Source: Psychrobacter sp. WY6 (GTDB taxonomy: Bacteria > Pseudomonadota > Gammaproteobacteria > Pseudomonadales > Moraxellaceae). From it: DNA of 64,000 bases. The stretch spans positions 1,860,001 through 1,924,000 of the forward strand of contig NZ_CP049902.1 of assembly GCF_018448495.1 (NCBI RefSeq), written 5' to 3'. Positions within the stretch are counted from its first letter, which is position 1. Each line of letters starts with the position of its first letter. Shown here piece by piece: positions 9,122 to 18,722 of this stretch. Below the pieces are notes generated by a model that saw nothing but the letters and a program-made list of their open reading frames with translations, was not told where the DNA came from and searched no databases. A program made the position numbers and the translations under genes.

Positions 9122-10160
9122 ATGCCTACGCGATGATTTCGCTACCCACCTTAGTAAGCTTCACAATCCTATTGACCGTCCTTATACCGCCAGTATAGAC
9201 AAAAGCTTATTAAAGAGCACTGAAGAGATTGAACTTAACAAGAAATTCATGATGTTAATCCTGATTACTTAACCTTCCTACCCGCATACTTCTGGGTGTT
9301 TTATTTTGCTGTTGGCTGGGTTTATTTTTCTTCATTTTGGTTAGGTAATTATTTTCTTCAAGATATTGGAGAGGTTGTCTTTATAGATGGTGAATTTAGT
9401 ATTTTGATTAGTATTCAGCTTCTTATGGATTGTTGTATTTGGTACGCCACTAATTTTATTTCTCTATCAACTCATCAGCGCTTCATTCGTACCCAGTACT
9501 ACTTTTTAAAAAAAGAACAGAAATAGCTATTATTACCGTCCATTATGGAATTTTAGACAGCCTTATGCGCTTAAGATAGTCGACTATAAGATGTGCATCC
9601 AGACTTACATCAAGACCCTATAATCGAGCCTACACACCGCTTAATCTGTATGTCGCTGATCCTGAGACAGGCGATATCACCCATCATAAAGCTAGAAGAT
9701 ATAGAGTCCCCGCGTGTACAATGGGCATTTATCCGTACCTATGGAAAATGAAGCCGATGACTTACCGATAAATCCTGAGTTTCTGCGAAGCTTACCCAGC
9801 TGACACTAGTAAATCACTGTTTGCTTGCTGATATTATCTATCGTAAAAACAGCATACTGCCTAGTGATCATTTGGCGGTGGTCAAATCATGGTCATAATA
9901 GGCTCATAATAGCCTTAGGTAATCTATTTCAGGCTAATCATTACCAATGTACCAAACGCGCCATCTTGCATCCCGACGTGCAAAAGCTACTCACATGGGA
10001 CGGTCAAGATAACCCGTATCCAATACAGCCCATAACTTATGAAGCCAAACTAGCGTTTGAAGGTAGAATTGGGAGGTTAATGTCAGATGGGTATGTATCA
10101 TACTCATCAACGTTGGCTTATTTGTATGGGCAGTGGTGGCTTATAATAGCTAGTTGCTAA
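9122..10160 (+). pseudogene. DUF6708-like membrane protein, copy B (heavily degraded)
   Basis: Pieces of one protein can be read in shifting frames. After ATG 9122 come DDFATHLSKLHNPIDRPYTAS and LLKSTEEIELNKKF. Next is the helix-rich stretch 9296-9526 (FYFAVGWVYFSSFWLGNYF), then short fragments such as LYVADPETGDI. The C-terminal piece at 9910-10110 (CTKRAILHPDVQKLLTWDGQ, NPYPIQPITYEAKLAFEG) aligns by eye with HPEVQRRLMWDGQNNPY in copy C. At least six frame changes or stops separate the pieces. It looks like a dead paralog left by tandem duplication. Confidence 0.6.
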
Positions 10161-10175
10161 CTACATTGTATAACT

Positions 10176-11234
10176 ATGATCTTACCTGTTCCTCCTATAC
10201 CTCCTGTCGGTAAAATACTCAGTCGCCCTTATGAAGGAGAGATTGGTAATTTCCAAGAAAAAAAGCCAGTATTGATAGAATAAGTACACTTATTCATGAT
10301 GTGAATCCAGACTATCTGCTATTTCATCCTATCATTAACTCTATTCAAAATGTATGGCTTTTAGCGTCATATTGTGGTGCATGGTTGTTTGGACAGTTTT
10401 TATTTTTATTTTTATATGTAGTTCTTAAATATTTTTTATTGAAGAGTTTGAGCTAATAGTTTTATTTCCAATTATTATGCTTATAATATTCCTAACATGC
10501 TTGGCTTTTCACCATATTTAACTCTAAAGCAACTAAAAAGAAAGCAATCTCGATACCATAAAATTCTACTACTAAAAAATACCCAGCAGATTGCTTACTA
10601 CGAACATAACGGTAAGCAAGCCCCTATCTTTCATCTGATTAATTATAAAGATATCACAGCCTCCATAAGGCGTAATGAAGGTTTGGTGTATGAAGTACTG
10701 AATCTGCATGTCATCGATGAATCAACAGGAGAACCAAGCTTATCTATTAACTTTGAAGACATGCAGCTTAACCCTTATGACCAATGTACGTTTATCCGTA
10801 CCTATATGGAACGTCCCGCTGACGAGTTACCGCTTGACCCACGATATGCTCATGCCTGTCCGACAGACATCAGTACCTCACTCTTTGCCTGTGCTGATAT
10901 TGCTCAAGAGAAGAAAAACAAAGGCTTAACAGGACTACGCCACGAGGTGACTTTTATGGGTTGGTTGCGCGCTTGTACGGTTAGCTACTTAGATTTAGCC
11001 GAGGGTAATATATACCAGTCGAGCGCTAATCCTGCACTACATCCGGAAGTTCAGCGTCGGCTTATGTGGGATGGTCAAAACAACCCATATAACATCTTGC
11101 CTGTCACAGCAGAGCGCCAAGCAGCTTTTGCAAACCAAAATCAAACCGTTAAGCGGAAATGGTATTCAGGTATTGCTGTGAATGCGACATGGTTTATTAG
11201 CTCGATACTGTATGTGATGCTGGTGATTGCTTAG
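10176..11234 (+). pseudogene. DUF6708-like membrane protein, copy C (N-terminal part broken, C-terminal part open)
   Basis: ATG 10176 starts a Pro-rich N-terminus (VPPIPPVGKILSRPYEGEIG). The frame shifts near 10275 into STLIHDVNPDYLLFHP and a hydrophobic segment, with stops near 10455. From 10497 to 11234 it is open for 245 residues: GFSPYLTLKQLKRKQSRYHK, a soluble middle, TGLRHEVTFMGWLRACTV, then the family-typical ALHPEVQRRLMWDGQNNPY and a final membrane helix (WFISSILYVMLVIA). The 3' end (gtgattgcttagataaaa) is shared with the sequence at 9087-9104, a sign of tandem duplication. The open part may still be expressed, but the intact family protein is not. Confidence 0.6.
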
Positions 11235-11284
11235 ATAAAAACTTATCAGCCAACCTCTATTAAGCAGTATGAGAACCGCTAAAA

Positions 11285-12279
11285 ATGAACAACTACATCA
11301 TCAGACCGCAAGAGATTTACTTATTAGAACGCTACAGCTCACCCGCTTATTTTAAAGAGATGCGCGATGCTTTTGCGAATATGCTAGACGCTGCTGAGCA
11401 GGCGCTTGAGCTGTTTGTCAATGATTTACCGTTTGATTACCGTACACGTCCTATCAATAGACAGCCTGATATCGTCTGGGGCGAACGGGTATTGCCAAAC
11501 CTGCGTGATACTCTAGACAGCTTAAATGTTGGTTATCAAGAGCTGTTAAAAGGGGATCTAGCGGCAATAAGATATGGCGGTAATGTTGAGAGTGATTTTC
11601 GGGCTATCAGTATGGATTATGATATCGATTGGATGCCTGAGCAGCAACAACTTGATTATGAAAAATGGGAAAGAGAGGCAAGCTTATGCGCTTTTAACAT
11701 GGGAATAACCAGTTATTTTGGTTGGTGTTTATACGACTTAATAGAAAATTATAGCATTGAATCAAGAGGAGCGCTCAATGCGCCTGAATCATGGCCTATC
11801 TATAGTCTCAACCAACAATATAGCGTTAAGGTAGATGAAGTCGTCCCTGTCGCTGGCATTTATGTACCAAATCGAGCAGATGCCAGTGCTCAAGTGCTAT
11901 TGGATGGCATGTTAGCAAATGAAGCTAATGTCGGTTATGACCCTGATACGACACCGCTGTCGGTAGAGCTCCTGTTACTTGGATGCTCGTTGAGCGTATC
12001 GGAGATGGTGGTGGCAGTAGTGTAGTACTGGAATCTTCACGTTGTGAGGCAAATCAGCCTTGTCCGCAGACAGGATATTGGTGGTCACCTGCCAGTCAGG
12101 AGTTGCAACATTTTCAAGCAGAAGACATCATGCCAGACATGACTAAAGGAAGGTGGGAAACCATTTGGTATTTTAACGCAACCAACCCGATGACTATTCA
12201 ACCTACCACGAGTTATATAAAAAGGAAAAGAGCCAGGCGACTCAAAGTTACCAACGACACAATGGAAATGCGTATTTAA
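11285..12279 (+). CDS. Probable Imm71/Imm72-type immunity protein, copy 2 (one indel)
   Basis: Starts MNNYIIRPQEIYLLERYSSP and is almost identical at DNA level to 6279-~6660 of copy 1. It then diverges in the middle (SLCAFNMGITSYFGWCLYDL) and converges again on VVPVAGIYVPNRADASAQV. The frame breaks near 11960-11975; the other frame continues APVTWMLVERIGDGGG, CPQTGYWWSPASQELQHF and ETIWYFNATNP to a stop at 12277-12279. The patchwork of identical and diverged blocks suggests gene conversion or module duplication. It follows no toxin directly, so it may be an orphan immunity gene. Another shift near 12185 may extend it (see the next entry). Confidence 0.62.
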
Positions 12280-12567
12280 ATAGCTCTGTTAAACATGCCT
12301 TTTTCACTATGATCATCGTAGATATATCGATTCTGCTGTTTGTGAACAAACTCGCGGTCCTTTAATCTATGAGCAATTATTAAAGGCTATCTTTATGCAG
12401 GCACTGTGTTTATTTATGCTCACGGATTCCAAATTAATGCTTGCGCTGGCTAGTGTCACCAATAGGCCGTTAAGTACTATGAAAGTGGCTGCTTTTTTTA
12501 TCATGTTAGGATCGTTCTATCTATTTTTATTACGACACAAGGTTTGCCTTTTCAGAATGGGATAATA
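12160..12567 (+). pseudogene. Remnant of a membrane protein gene at the end of the island
   Basis: Out of frame with the preceding immunity gene one can read DDYSTYHELYKKEKSQATQS and a hydrophobic stretch (FFTMIIVDISILLFVNKLAVL, stop near 12368). In another frame RGPLIYEQLLKAIFMQALC and LMLALASVTNRPLSTMKVA continue to TAA at about 12567. No start or ribosome-binding site fits. It may be the 5' or 3' debris of a further immunity or DUF6708-type gene. Function cannot be assigned. Confidence 0.35.
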
Positions 12568-12719
12568 GGATGTGGCTAACTATTGATTATAACAATTGAT
12601 ATAGCTTATTACCCTAAACGTGAGAAGGACGTTAACAGTAAAGCTAGCAGTTCATTACTAGTAAATTGTCTAAATAGTGGAAAAAAATTAGTTTAATAAG
12701 AGAAAATGCACAATAAGAA

Positions 12720-12750
12720 AAAGGCTTCCAATTGCTTGGAAGCCTTTTAA
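12720..12750 (-). terminator. Intrinsic terminator downstream of tRNA-Leu
   Basis: AAGGCTTCCA and TTGGAAGCCTT form a 10-bp stem around a short AT loop, flanked by A5 on one side and T4 on the other, so it can act in both directions. It lies 6 bases past the CCA end of the minus-strand tRNA-Leu gene and also faces the end of the T6SS island. Confidence 0.8.
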
Positions 12751-12755
12751 TATAA

Positions 12756-12842
12756 TGGTACCCGGAGCCGGACTTGAACCGGCACGCTATTACTAGCGAG
12801 GGATTTTAAATCCCTTGTGTCTACCAATTTCACCACCCGGGC
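12756..12842 (-). tRNA. tRNA-Leu (anticodon UAA)
   Basis: The minus strand folds as a class II tRNA. The acceptor stem GCCCGGG pairs with UCCGGGU, and the anticodon loop UUUAAAA between AGGGA/UCCCU gives UAA. There is a long variable arm (CGCUAGUAAUAGCG) and the T arm has GGUUCAAGUCC. CCA is encoded at 12756-12758. Length is 87 with CCA, as usual for tRNA-Leu. Its 3' end faces the T6SS island. Confidence 0.96.
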
Positions 12843-12963
12843 AAAACTTGTATTATCTAAAAGTAAGCTTTCTACTTGTTAGATAGTGGTCGCTATTATA
12901 AGCATTTATATTAATAAAGCAAGCTAAATTAATATAATATGAATAAAATTTTAACCTAAATAA

Positions 12964-13036
12964 TTGGAGGGGAGGTCGGAATCGAACCGGCGTTAACGGA
13001 GTTGCAGTCCGCTGCATGACCACTCTGCCACCCAGC
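12964..13036 (-). tRNA. tRNA-Cys (anticodon GCA)
   Basis: The minus strand reads GGCTGGG at the 5' end. The anticodon loop CUGCAAC gives GCA, the T loop is GGUUCGAUUCC, and an encoded CCA lies at the 3' end (12964-12966). Length and the short variable region fit tRNA-Cys. It sits about 120 bases upstream of tRNA-Leu in the same orientation, so the two may be co-transcribed. Confidence 0.95.
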
Positions 13037-13216
13037 CAATCAAGGACGCCTATTTAGCAAAATAATTTAAATTACAAGTTATTTTTTAGCTAAATGCGAA
13101 ATCTACTCAATTCTCCTTATTTGACCATAAATTAATGGCTATTCAAAGTATTAAGAGGTCAAATTAAGCTATTATCAAGCTTAAAATTAGGAATGGTTCG
13201 TCAAAAAACATCATAA

Positions 13217-13269
13217 TTATCAAACACACAACGAAATAATATCTTATTATTTCGTTGTGTGTTTGATAA
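13217..13269. repeat. Perfect 25-bp inverted repeat with 3-base loop
   Basis: Arms 13217-13241 and 13245-13269 are exactly complementary (TTATCAAACACACAACGAAA onward), with loop TCT. It lies 95 bases past the fdhD stop codon, and on the minus strand the stem is followed by TTATGATGTTTTTT. It can therefore serve as an unusually long terminator for fdhD, or be the relic of a small palindromic element. The rest of 13037-13364 holds no gene that I can see. Confidence 0.85.
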
Positions 13270-13364
13270 AACGAGATAGGGAATAGATAGTGTTTTAAAA
13301 AGGTCTTGTTTGAGCTAAAAAGGAGACCGTTTATTATCGAAAAATCAGCGTTATATGTCTGTCA

Positions 13365-14524
13365 TTAAAGCGCTGCAAATGAGAGTTTATGAATAAGTGC
13401 GCTTAATGAGAGAGTCGAGCATAAAACTTTATAGGTCTGAATAATTTGATAGTAAGTGACTCTGTTATCACGCAAAAAACCCGCTAATCCTAAGCCATAA
13501 CGCTCAGCGACACGCACTGCGGTACTGGTAGGTGCAGACATACCGACTAGCCAAGGGATGCGCCCACGAATCGATTTTTGTATCAGTTCAATCGATAGGC
13601 GCGAGGTCATAAGGACGCAGCTAATCTCTATTTTATTGCGCAGTTGCCAACCGATCAGCTTATCAAGCGCATTATGGCGTCCTACATCTTCGAATAGGTA
13701 TAGCTGCTGATTATACATCGTCGCAGCGGCGTGTACGGCACCAGTCAATTGGTGAGTATGCTGCATCGCATCGACTTGCTGGCGTATTGCTAATAGACAG
13801 TCAAGACTTGGTGTATCTGCCTTTTGTCTGTTTTGACGATAGATACTCAAGTCAGGCAGTGCTTGTGTTAGCCCTGTGATGCCGCATATACCACAACCTG
13901 TACGCCCTGCTAGCTGACGTTTTTGCGCTTGGATACGCTGATGGCAACGCTGGTTTAGTACTAGCTCCACCACATAAATGTCATAATCTTGCAGTGACGA
14001 TAAGCTTTGTTCAAATGCTGCAGATTCAAAAATTTCATCCGTAGCATCTCTTATAAATCGTTCCTTTATAAATGAATCTTGCGTGAGATTTTGATAATCT
14101 GCAATATCATTCAGTTGGGTAACTTCCCAATCAAGCAGCTCATGACTATGCTGAATTAAGCCTTCGCTAGACAAAAAGCCGACGGCTAAATACTCTAGCT
14201 GGTGAGGGCTTGCCATCAGTACCGCATAGTGAATACCATTGATAACGATAGCAACCGCAGCTTCCACTGCTAAGCTCGCTGATTGGCAGTCGATACTGAT
14301 TTGCTGCATATGGGTCTGTGCAATATTAGTCTTAGCAACACGGGTCTCAATAATGTTGTTAGAGTTATACTTATCTGTCGGATAATGATGCTTTTGCGCC
14401 CAATGATTACGTGCAAGCGGCGTTGCAGATGACTCTATAGTTTCTGACGTCTTATCTGTTAGGGTGTTTACCGAAAAATTATCGCTATATTTGCGTCAGT
14501 TTCAGTATCACTTTGGGCAATCAT
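13365..14524 (-). CDS. fdhD: Formate dehydrogenase accessory sulfurtransferase FdhD
   Basis: FdhD passes sulfur from IscS to the bis-MGD cofactor of formate-dehydrogenase-type enzymes in the cytoplasm. The CxxC motif is clear (AGRTGCGICG), as are VNGIHYAVLMASP-type N-terminal and FEDVGRHNALDKLIG motifs. The continuous frame starts at 14309 (314 residues). Family members have ~30 more residues before this point, and the frame stays open upstream to a TGA near 14495. An ATG at 14524 with GAGG five bases before it begins MIAQSDTET in a neighbouring frame, so the true start is probably 14524 with a one-base indel near 14500. It is followed on the same strand by nothing but a large hairpin, and preceded by its likely client at 14610. 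Confidence 0.92.
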
Positions 14525-14609
14525 AATACCTCGTTATATCGTATGGTCATTACCAAAATTATCATCTCCTTTAAATATATGCATCATTCAATGATTCGCC
14601 CGTTGCTGA

Positions 14610-16994
14610 CTATGCATGATCGGTCGTAACAGCATTTGCCTCAACGCGTTGCAAAACAACGGTCGTCGATTTATACGCTGGTATGTGAGAGTCTGGTGCA
14701 TGCGTGTCTAAATCAAATAAATCATTACATTCAGGATAATAAGTTGCGACAGCGTTAGCGGCGATATCCATCTCAGTCAATACTAACGGCCCTAGCGTGC
14801 GTGGCTGAGCGGTACCGTCTGTGTTATTTGAACCATTTGAGCTGGCATGGCGAGATACCATTACTCGGTCACCTGCTTGCCAACCCAAACGAGTCATTTC
14901 ATCTGGGTGCATAAACAACACATCACGGCGAGTGGTTTGGCGATAGCGATCTTCAAATCCGAAAATCATGGTATTAAATTGGTCATGGCTACGGACACTG
15001 GTCAATTGCCAAATTTTTTGTTCATTGTTTGGCGCACTATTAGTATTATCATTGGGTTTTTTGTCATGGTGAAAGGCTAAAGAGGTCTCTGCCATTTGTG
15101 CTGCGACGTAGGTGATAGGGTATTGTGGTACTTCAAATTGCGCTTTGCCACTGTCAGTATTCCACACACGATGCCGCGCAGAATGGTACAAATGAAAGCC
15201 ACGCTCGGTTTCGCGAATACGCTGATTAAAGTCTTCAAAACCGTCAATCGCTTGGGCGATATAATCACGAACGATGTCAAAGTCTTCACTCATTGCTTGC
15301 CAAGGAATGGACGAATCAGCACCAAGCACATGAGTGGCGATATCTGCCACAATTTGTGCTTCAGACTTCAACGTATCGCTGACAGGTTTCAGGTTGCCTC
15401 GAGTGGGTACAATCTGACACATGGAATCTTCGATAGTGGCAAATTGCTCACCTTTGGCAGTAATAATACGTTCGGTACGACCTAAGCAAGGCAGAATAAG
15501 ATTATTCGCGCCCGGATACAGCATAGTTTCATTAAGTTTAGTACCGACAAAAATATTGAGCTGAGTGGTGGTTAAAGCTTGTTGAATCGCACTAGTATCA
15601 GGTGCTGCCACGGCATAATTACCGCCCATACTCATAAATACTTTTAGCTTACCGGTAATCAATGCTTTCGCACCAGAGACCACATCAAAGCCATTTTCTT
15701 GCGGCATCGGACGTTCAAACACACGCTCAAGGCTGTCTAGTAGCTTTTGTGCAGGGCGCTCATGGATGCCCATGGTACGGTCGCCCTGTACGTTAGAGTG
15801 ACCACGAACGGGAGACGCGCCTGCGCCATCAATACCAATCATCCCCATCAATAATAATAGGTTGGTAATCATCGCTACATTATCATCGCCTTGGACGTGC
15901 TGAGTGATGCCCATACCCCACGTGCAAATGGTCGCAGGACTCGCCGCTACCAGTTTTGCTATATTAATGATTTCCTCTTTACTGATACCAGACCCACGTT
16001 CCACATCCGGCCATGATTGTTGGCGGAGCCATGCGTCGAGTGCCTCATATCCTGACGTATGCTCATCGATAAAGCTTTGATCGATTTTATTGTTTTTAGT
16101 CAGCCACTTAGCGATACCGGTCAAGAGTGCTGCATCGCCGCCGATCTGAATTTGAATGACCTCATCGACCATCTCATCACTTTGACCAGCTGCCATATGC
16201 GTGGGCTTTTGCGGATTTCTAAATTTACGTAAGCCTTGTTCGCGCATAGGGTTGATTGAGAGGATTCGACAGCCTTGCTCGTGAGCATGAGCAAGCATTT
16301 CAAGCATGCGTGGATGATTGGTCGCAGGATTTTGTCCAAACATCAATATCAGTTTGGCTTGCTCAAAGTCTTCCAATTTCACGGTCGCTTTGCCAATACC
16401 CAACTGTCTACCGAGCATTACCGACGTTGGTTCGTGACACATATTGGAGCAATCTGGTAAATTATTGGTGCCAAAACAGCGCACAAACAGCTGATACATA
16501 AAGGCGGGCTCGTTGGTCACACGGCCTGAGGTATAAAATAGCGCCTCATCTGGCGAATCAAGCTGTCCTAACTGCTCAGCGATACATTGATAAGCAGCTT
16601 CCCAAGAGATTGGTAAGTAGCGGTCTTGCGCGGCATCATAATATACAGGCTCTGATAAACGACCACTATGCTCAAGCTCATAGCCCGACCAGCCTTGTAA
16701 TTCAGTGACGCTATGTCGCGCAAAAAACTGCGCATCGGCTTTTTTTGTCATGGTCTCACTAGCAATGACTTTGATACCATTTTCACAGACGTCGATGGCT
16801 TTATGTGATTTGTGGTCAGGCCAAGCGCAGCCCGGACAGTCGAATCCGCCTTTAGGTTGGTTGCTTTTTAGCACACTTACGCTACCCCGTAAAAAAGTCT
16901 GATAATCCATCAGCTTACGAGTAGAGGAAATCAGCGCAGGCCAACCGGCAGCAGGGTGGGAGTAGACAGGAATTTTGCGCATGACAGACCTCAT
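14610..16994 (-). CDS. YdeP/FdhF-type molybdopterin oxidoreductase alpha subunit
   Basis: 794 residues, intact. N-terminal GGFDCPGCAWPDHK is typical of the YdeP group of formate-dehydrogenase-like proteins. The molybdopterin fold follows: ISWEAAYQCIAEQL, LPDCSNMCHEPTSV in the region of the active site, LILMFGQNPATNHPRML, and GASPVRGHSNVQGDRTMG. The C-terminal molydop-binding domain ends around residue 780 (PEMTRLGWQAGDRVMVSRH). No selenocysteine codon or full N-terminal 4Fe-4S motif is present. In Escherichia coli the family is tied to acid resistance; the substrate is not established. fdhD lies immediately downstream on the same strand, fitting cofactor sulfuration of this enzyme. Start could be Met1 or Met5. 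Confidence 0.9.
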   Translation of the reverse strand: MRSVMRKIPVYSHPAAGWPALISSTRKLMDYQTFLRGSVSVLKSNQPKGGFDCPGCAWPDHKSHKAIDVCENGIKVIASETMTKKADAQFFARHSVTELQGWSGYELEHSGRLSEPVYYDAAQDRYLPISWEAAYQCIAEQLGQLDSPDEALFYTSGRVTNEPAFMYQLFVRCFGTNNLPDCSNMCHEPTSVMLGRQLGIGKATVKLEDFEQAKLILMFGQNPATNHPRMLEMLAHAHEQGCRILSINPMREQGLRKFRNPQKPTHMAAGQSDEMVDEVIQIQIGGDAALLTGIAKWLTKNNKIDQSFIDEHTSGYEALDAWLRQQSWPDVERGSGISKEEIINIAKLVAASPATICTWGMGITQHVQGDDNVAMITNLLLLMGMIGIDGAGASPVRGHSNVQGDRTMGIHERPAQKLLDSLERVFERPMPQENGFDVVSGAKALITGKLKVFMSMGGNYAVAAPDTSAIQQALTTTQLNIFVGTKLNETMLYPGANNLILPCLGRTERIITAKGEQFATIEDSMCQIVPTRGNLKPVSDTLKSEAQIVADIATHVLGADSSIPWQAMSEDFDIVRDYIAQAIDGFEDFNQRIRETERGFHLYHSARHRVWNTDSGKAQFEVPQYPITYVAAQMAETSLAFHHDKKPNDNTNSAPNNEQKIWQLTSVRSHDQFNTMIFGFEDRYRQTTRRDVLFMHPDEMTRLGWQAGDRVMVSRHASSNGSNNTDGTAQPRTLGPLVLTEMDIAANAVATYYPECNDLFDLDTHAPDSHIPAYKSTTVVLQRVEANAVTTDHA

Positions 16995-17069
16995 AGTAAA
17001 TGGCGGTAGCGAACTTTGATATACAGCAACTATATAGTGACGAGCGAGAAGTTTGTAGAAGCATTAACT

Positions 17070-17230
17070 TTGACATACTCCCACCACTTTCGCCAAGCTC
17101 AAGTGGGGGATTCTAAAAGCAGATGCTCTTAGGCGACTTTCTCACGAAGGTCGCTTGTTTTCTGTTTCAACGGGCGACCCTTACTGCATCCTCCCTCCGC
17201 AGACAAAACGGCATGTCCTGCCGCTAATAT
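17070..17230 (-). ncRNA. Probable omega-RNA scaffold and right end of the TnpB element
   Basis: Past the tnpB stop, the minus strand carries GAATCCCCCACTTGAGC ... AGTGGTGGGAGTATGTCAA. This is the C-rich/G-rich hairpin that marks the right end of IS605-type elements and the 3' part of the TnpB guide RNA. The RNA scaffold is expected to overlap the end of the tnpB coding region and to end at about 17070, with the guide taken from the flanking DNA below that position. Exact limits are inferred from family knowledge. Confidence 0.45.
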
Positions 17231-18435
17231 ATTACGAGCCGCATTAAAATCAGCGTTCGCAACATACCTACATTTGACGCACTCAAATTTAGACTGAGTT
17301 TGTCTATTCTCTTTAGCAATATGCTGACATTGAGAACAGGTTTGACTGGTGTAGTGTGGGTTTACCTTGATCAGTAACCCACCGCGCCATTGCTGTTTGT
17401 ACTCAAGCATATTAACCATCATGCCCCAGCCTTGATCTAGGATTGATTTGTTTAATCCCGACTTGGCTTTAACATGACGACCTTTGTTCTCCACCGACCC
17501 GCTGGCTGATTTCGACATATTAGCGACCTTTAAATCCTCACAAGCAATCATGGCGTGGTTTTTGCTGATGCGGGTGGTGACTTTATGCAAGTAGTCATGG
17601 CGAATATTAGCAATGTGGCTGTGTAGCTTTTGAATCTTGCGGTTTTGCTTTTTCCAGTTTTCACTGAATTTTACTTTCTTTGCTAACCCTCGTTGCAATT
17701 TGGCAAGTTTGAGTTGATTGGTTTTAAAACTGTTTTTCGGTTTGATGTACTGACCGTTTGAAGTGGTGAGTAGTTTGCTGATACCCATGTCCAAGCCAAT
17801 GGCGCTTGTGGCAGGGTGACGAGGGTTCTCATCCAGTTCTCGCTCCGTACCAAAAGACACGTACCAGTGCCCTGATTTCTTGCTGATGGTGACATTTTTA
17901 ATTGTACCAATGATGTCTTGCGACTTCCTAAACTTCACCAGGCCAATGCCATTAGGCAGTTTTACTCGATTACCTTCAACACGGCAATATTTATCAAACT
18001 GAACCAAGCGAATTGAGTCGCAGCCATCGGATTTGCGCTTAAATCTTGGCATCAACGAGCGTAGCTGGATTTCTGTGCCGTCAGCCAGTTTAAAGAACTT
18101 GGGTTTGCGAGGTTTCTTTTTATTGTCTTTTAATCTGGCATGTACTTTAGGATCAAAGAACCGCGACCAAGCCGATGCCAGATCGCGTACTTTTTGTTGT
18201 AAAGACACAGCGTTTGAGCTGCTTTTTAGGAAGTTAAAATCAGGATTACTTTTTAAATCTATAATTTTATTAACCAGATTGGTGGCATTAATAAACTCAT
18301 CTTTAGCAAACATCTCAAATGAGATTGCCAGCATTTGATTCCAAAAAAACGTGCAGAGCCGACAAGATTATTTAAAATAACCTCTTGCTCCGTATTAGGC
18401 TCAAGCCTAAATTTATACGCTTTGTTGATTTTCAT
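17129..18435 (-). CDS. tnpB: RNA-guided nuclease TnpB of an IS200/IS605-type element (one-base indel near N-terminus)
   Basis: The continuous frame covers 17129-18334. ATG at 18433-18435 begins MKINKAYKFRLEPNTEQEV and runs into a T7 stretch; one more T gives GSARFFWNQMLAIS and joins the long frame. The result is about 435 residues. RuvC-like residues are present: Asp in IGLDMGISKL, Glu in ACEDLKVANM, Asp in NADFNAARNIL. The zinc ribbon is CSQC ... CVKC. The N-terminal helix-turn-helix (OrfB_N) is complete after repair. No TnpA is nearby, so the element depends on a transposase in trans or is fixed. It is inserted between the ydeP-like gene and the thiosulfate operon. Confidence 0.93.
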
Positions 18436-18585
18436 AAATGCTCGTGGTGAGTTATAAGTATTACAATAATTAATTATTATACTGGATTCAGGCGCATATT
18501 ATGTAATTTAAACATTGAAAATGATGCGAAATTCACCGCCACCCTAATGTCGGATGGCGTCCTCTTTCGCGGGTTTGATAGATAA

Positions 18586-18625
18586 CAAAAAAACCTTTAA
18601 GAAAAATGCATTTTCTTAAAGGTTT
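18586..18625 (-). terminator. Terminator of the cytochrome c / tsdA operon
   Basis: AAACCTTTAAG (18591-18601) pairs with CTTAAAGGTTT (18615-18625), with an AAAA/TTTT extension around ATGCA. On the minus strand it is followed by a T7 run. It lies about 100 bases past the tsdA stop. Confidence 0.85.
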
Positions 18626-18722
18626 ATCGTGTCAATGCTCACTCACAAGCGAGCATAGAATGATGTCTGCTAAGTGAAGTCCTCTTAAGTAAAGTCTTTA
18701 TAAATACCGTCTTCTTAAGATA

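Larger units (their letters stand above)
17070..18490 (-). mobile_element. TnpB-only IS605-group insertion sequence
   Basis: The element consists of tnpB with a hairpin right end near 17070 and an AT-rich left end upstream of the tnpB start, somewhere between 18440 and 18530. As in the whole IS200/IS605 group there are no terminal inverted repeats and no target duplication, so the left boundary cannot be fixed by eye. Confidence 0.65.

Noticed and set aside
14610..16994. Selenocysteine-containing formate dehydrogenase
   Set aside because: The frame has no in-frame TGA and the protein follows the YdeP pattern; no SECIS-like element or sel gene seen.
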